This document shows positions 61,001 to 64,000 of a stretch of 64,000 bases of DNA, one piece after another. The notes below the pieces were generated by a model that was not told where the DNA came from, made no database searches, and saw only the letters and a list, made by a program, of their open reading frames with translations. The DNA comes from Pegea sp. RAD2-039 (lineage: Eukaryota; Chordata; Thaliacea; Salpida; Salpidae). Made by a program: the position numbers and the translations under genes. The stretch covers positions 620,001 to 684,000 of the forward strand of contig JAQGEQ010000179.1 in NCBI GenBank assembly GCA_034620365.1. Direction: 5' to 3'. Positions within the stretch are counted from its first letter, which is position 1; every line of letters begins with the position of its first letter.

Positions 61001-62898
61001 AGAACCAAAATTTTGGAAAAAATTTCCCTAAAAAAACAATAAAAGTTAAATTTTGATAATTACAAAATAAAAATCTCACTTTGTGTAATGAATACCCAGC
61101 TTCAAATATAATTGGAGGGAGTAATAGAAGAAAAAATGAATTTGGAGATAAGATTTCAGCCTCCTATTTGCAAAGAAAACAAATTTTTCATTTATATTTT
61201 AATTAAAACATTTTTTTTATTTCAACGAAAGTTTTAGGTATAAAAAATCAAATCCAAAATGTTCACTTGTTAATTGTTCTATTTTTTTATCTTAAAAATA
61301 GATTTTAATAAAATATTTCAAATAATCCAGTTCTTTGGCGTTTATTTAAAAGAAATTTTTAACAATTTATTTAATTAAAAATATTCAAGCTTTAAAAATA
61401 AAATAATCGTTGCAAAAAGAAAGTAAAAGAACCTGCCAATCTCCAACCCCTGAATTTTTCATTAATTTCATAAAACCTCCAATAGCAGTCCCTATAATAA
61501 AAAGAAAATTATTTATTTGTTTCTTTTAATTTAAAGTTTTTTGGGCTAAGCTTCGTAAACCGAAATATTAAATGGAAAGAAGTTAACTTCTATACTACAT
61601 TCCTACCTATATATGGGTTTTGAAAAGCGCTGAGCTACACCCATCTTTTAGACCCATTGTTGGGTGACACAGCCCAGTAACCTCTAGATCAACAGATTGA
61701 AGGTTTTATTTCAAATTTATCTTTTCTAGGTAAGTTGTCTAACAGGGCTAGTATCTACCCAGAATTTTTATTGCGGAGTTTTCTCTCCAATTCGGATTTT
61801 ATGTCTCATTTCTATCCCCATATCTTTTGCTTTTTCTGAAGCGACTACAGGGTAGCGACATTATTTATCTACAGTTGGAGCTAATGTCTTCCGCACTCAA
61901 TACAGTGGTATGCCTTACTTTCATTAATAAGAGATAAGGAACAAGAATACACTCACCTAAAAATACAACAGCAATACTTTCAGGAAGAAAATGAAAATTA
62001 CATCTTAGTAACAGGTGGGTCAACAGAATTGCCAAACCTGAAAAAACTCTTGAGTTATTGTTTTCAAAATAAGACCAGACATAATATGTTGACACTATAT
62101 AAATTTGCCATAATAACATCTCATGCAAAATCAAATTGTACCATCAACATCAAAATAACTTTTTAAATTCATTAGATTGACAATTATATCTTACCCAATA
62201 CATACAAGATGAATGATATTTTAGTACTATCATTTTGTTGTTGTACCTCTGCTTTATGACCAGTCTGGATTTTATCTAAGCTTTCTGCTTCATGTGAAAT
62301 CGTAGTGGTTTCGTCAGTTGTTTTATTAATTGGATTTACTGTTACTTGAAGCTTGCTGTAAATAATTGATATAGAAATTTGAATACTATTTTATAAAAGT
62401 TCCTAATTTAAAAAGGATATTTTAGCTTGTACCTAATTATTTTTTCATAATTAGTTTTTGTATTGCAATTATGTTTATTAATTACATATAAATTCTCTTC
62501 AGTGATAATCTAGAAAATATCTAAATAATTTTTTTTATAAATTTTTTTAAACAAAATTCAATCAACTTTTTGTGATTTAAAGAAAATTAGTTAAAACTTG
62601 AAAGAATTATTTATAAGAATACAAACTTCTTAAAAATTTAATATGCTAACAATATTTATTTCTGACTTTTAGTATAATAAAAACAAAGAGAATTTGTGAT
62701 AACAACCAAAAGATTATCTATACAATTAAAAACTATCAAATTTCATTTATCAACTTGCCTGGTTATATTATCAAGTTTTAAAATTTCGTTTTTTATCTCA
62801 GTTATATTTGTCTTTACATCTGTTCCTTTAACTAGAGATGGATAAAGAGAACAAAGAAAAAATAAAATTATTTTTAAAAATGTTAACCTTACAATCAT
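58001..62898 (-). CDS. SLC9A8: Na+/H+ exchanger NHE8 (SLC9A8)
   Basis: Electroneutral Na+(K+)/H+ antiporter of the Golgi/endosomal and apical membrane type. At least 14 exons. Exon 1 (62898-62759) gives a signal-anchor start ([17 protein letters not shown]), exon 2 is 62355-62195, and the following exons carry the family core: [82 protein letters not shown] (with the ion-site Asn-Asp), [34 protein letters not shown] and MQFIMWFSG with LRGAI. The C-terminal tail [32 protein letters not shown] and [12 protein letters not shown] is specific to NHE8. It ends EDEMDI at 58001. Intron 1 uses a GC donor (AG|GCAAGT). Residues just before the tail ([12 protein letters not shown]) differ from vertebrate NHE8. 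Confidence 0.94.
61600..61865. repeat. Possible SINE in an SLC9A8 intron
   Basis: A GC-richer island inside the intron of about 61500-61955. It has tRNA-like pieces (box A-like TAGCTCAGCG on the minus strand; GAAGGTTTTATTTC on the plus strand) and a body unlike its surroundings. It does not align clearly with SINE copies A and B, so it would be another family or not a SINE. Confidence 0.35.
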
Positions 62899-64000
62899 TA
62901 TACAAAAAAGAGTTATTTTTGTTTTTCTTGTTTATGTACCTATAAAACATTGAAATTTCAATTATTTAATTGGTGATTAGCATTTAATTCATTATAATAT
63001 AACATTATATCTCAAAAATTATATGAGAAATATTATTTTTTATTATAACAATAAAACTATAAAATTAAATTAAATAATCAGAAAAAGATAATAGGGACTG
63101 AAAGTTAAAAATGTTGATATAAATATTCAAAAATATAAAATATGATGAATATAATTTCTAGATAATTAAAACTTATAAGAAAGCAATGAAATAAAATAAA
63201 CAACAAATATATTATATGAATTAAATTAAAAAACAAACACTACTTATTCAAGAGTCAAAAAATATAAAAAATATTTAAACAAAGTATTTAAATAAATTAA
63301 GAAATAAATAGACATAGGACATCTAATTAAAATTTATCAAATCTCAAAATTTTAGGAAAATGAATTTGAATGAATGAATAAAAAAAAAGAATAACTGCTA
63401 AAAATCTTTTATTTAAATTTTACTTAGATATAAAACATGATAATTGAACGTTTAAAGAATCAACCTGTAATTTTTGGTAAAAACTGCATTGTTAATATAA
63501 GTAAAAAATCATATTATGAAACAATTAAATGAACAAATATATAAAAACAAACATATTTAACAAGTATAAACAATCATATTTATTTACAAAGTTGAAAATT
63601 TGATTTAGAAAACTCATTTTATTCCAGCATACAAAATATATAAAATTAAATATAACAAAAAGCAAATGAAAATAAGTGAAAATTATTTTATAAAATAGTA
63701 AATATTTTCAAACTAAAAGTTTAGAAGACCTTAATTGTGTTAAAATATAATGAAATACAAAGTTTTTTTTATTTAAAACTACAAGACATCGATAGCATAT
63801 GTTTTATTATGTATACAAAGCATATAAACATGAAAATCCTTATATTAAATGGCAATATGTATGAACTTGAAAAACGTCTTCGTCATTTTTATTATTTTTT
63901 CTCGAATACGGGGAAAGTTGCAGATTTTGTGGCCTCTATAAAGAATAAAAAGCGTGTTGTTCACAAAGTAATGTATACAAGTTTATATACCTACTGACAA
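62899..64000. other. Intergenic, very AT-rich, no gene seen
   Basis: Upstream flank of SLC9A8, probably with its promoter. Short ORFs, including one at 63737, have no recognisable features. Confidence 0.45.

Overview
The window is nuclear DNA of an AT-rich, ciliated invertebrate animal. The evidence is spliceosomal genes with many short GT-AG introns (often 45-70 nt, several with a CTAAT-like branch motif), Ig-fold and fibronectin II domains, a CCDC40 orthologue (motile cilia), an NHE8 exchanger, a TDRD12-like piRNA factor, and non-LTR and tRNA-derived retroelements. No phylum can be assigned from the sequence alone. There are no operons, bacterial genes or CRISPR arrays. Most long single-frame ORFs are exon pieces or shadows, so genes were rebuilt by joining exons across splice sites and checking the reading phase.

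Layout, left to right: a TDRD12-like helicase/Tudor gene (+, 5' end outside the window, stop near 5382); a small unrecognised spliced gene (-, 6128-7300); a gene-poor stretch with a SINE copy (8340-8700); an SLC7 LAT-type amino acid transporter (+, 10868-14973, 10 exons, 477 aa); a repeat-rich stretch with two LINE fragments (16.8-17.1 kb and 20.5-20.9 kb); an Ig-superfamily membrane protein (+, 22286-24968, 12 exons, 474 aa); a secreted multicopper oxidase with all copper ligands (-, 26273-30413, 14 exons, 654 aa); a relic of a fibronectin type II protein (-, 32.9-33.3 kb) beside a 5'-truncated LINE; CCDC40 (-, 35332-40693); an intronless alpha-SNAP-like gene (-, 41375-42247); a second SINE copy (42.8-43.1 kb); a very long, many-exon coiled-coil gene (+, 44034-55023) with three large minisatellites in its introns; further SINE and LINE debris (55.5-56.8 kb); and SLC9A8/NHE8 (-, 58001-62898). 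The last kilobase is AT-rich intergenic DNA.

The genes do not form one pathway. They are ordinary animal genes for the germline (TDRD12), cilia (CCDC40), vesicle fusion (SNAP), membrane transport (LAT, NHE8), cell surface (IgSF) and copper oxidase chemistry. The least expected features are the repeats: a tRNA-derived SINE family with at least two well-aligned copies and a third diverged one, a LINE family whose three copies share one 3' tail or protein, two 14-bp minisatellites in different introns of one gene with units differing at only 2 positions, and a fibronectin II exon with every cysteine kept but two in-frame stops.
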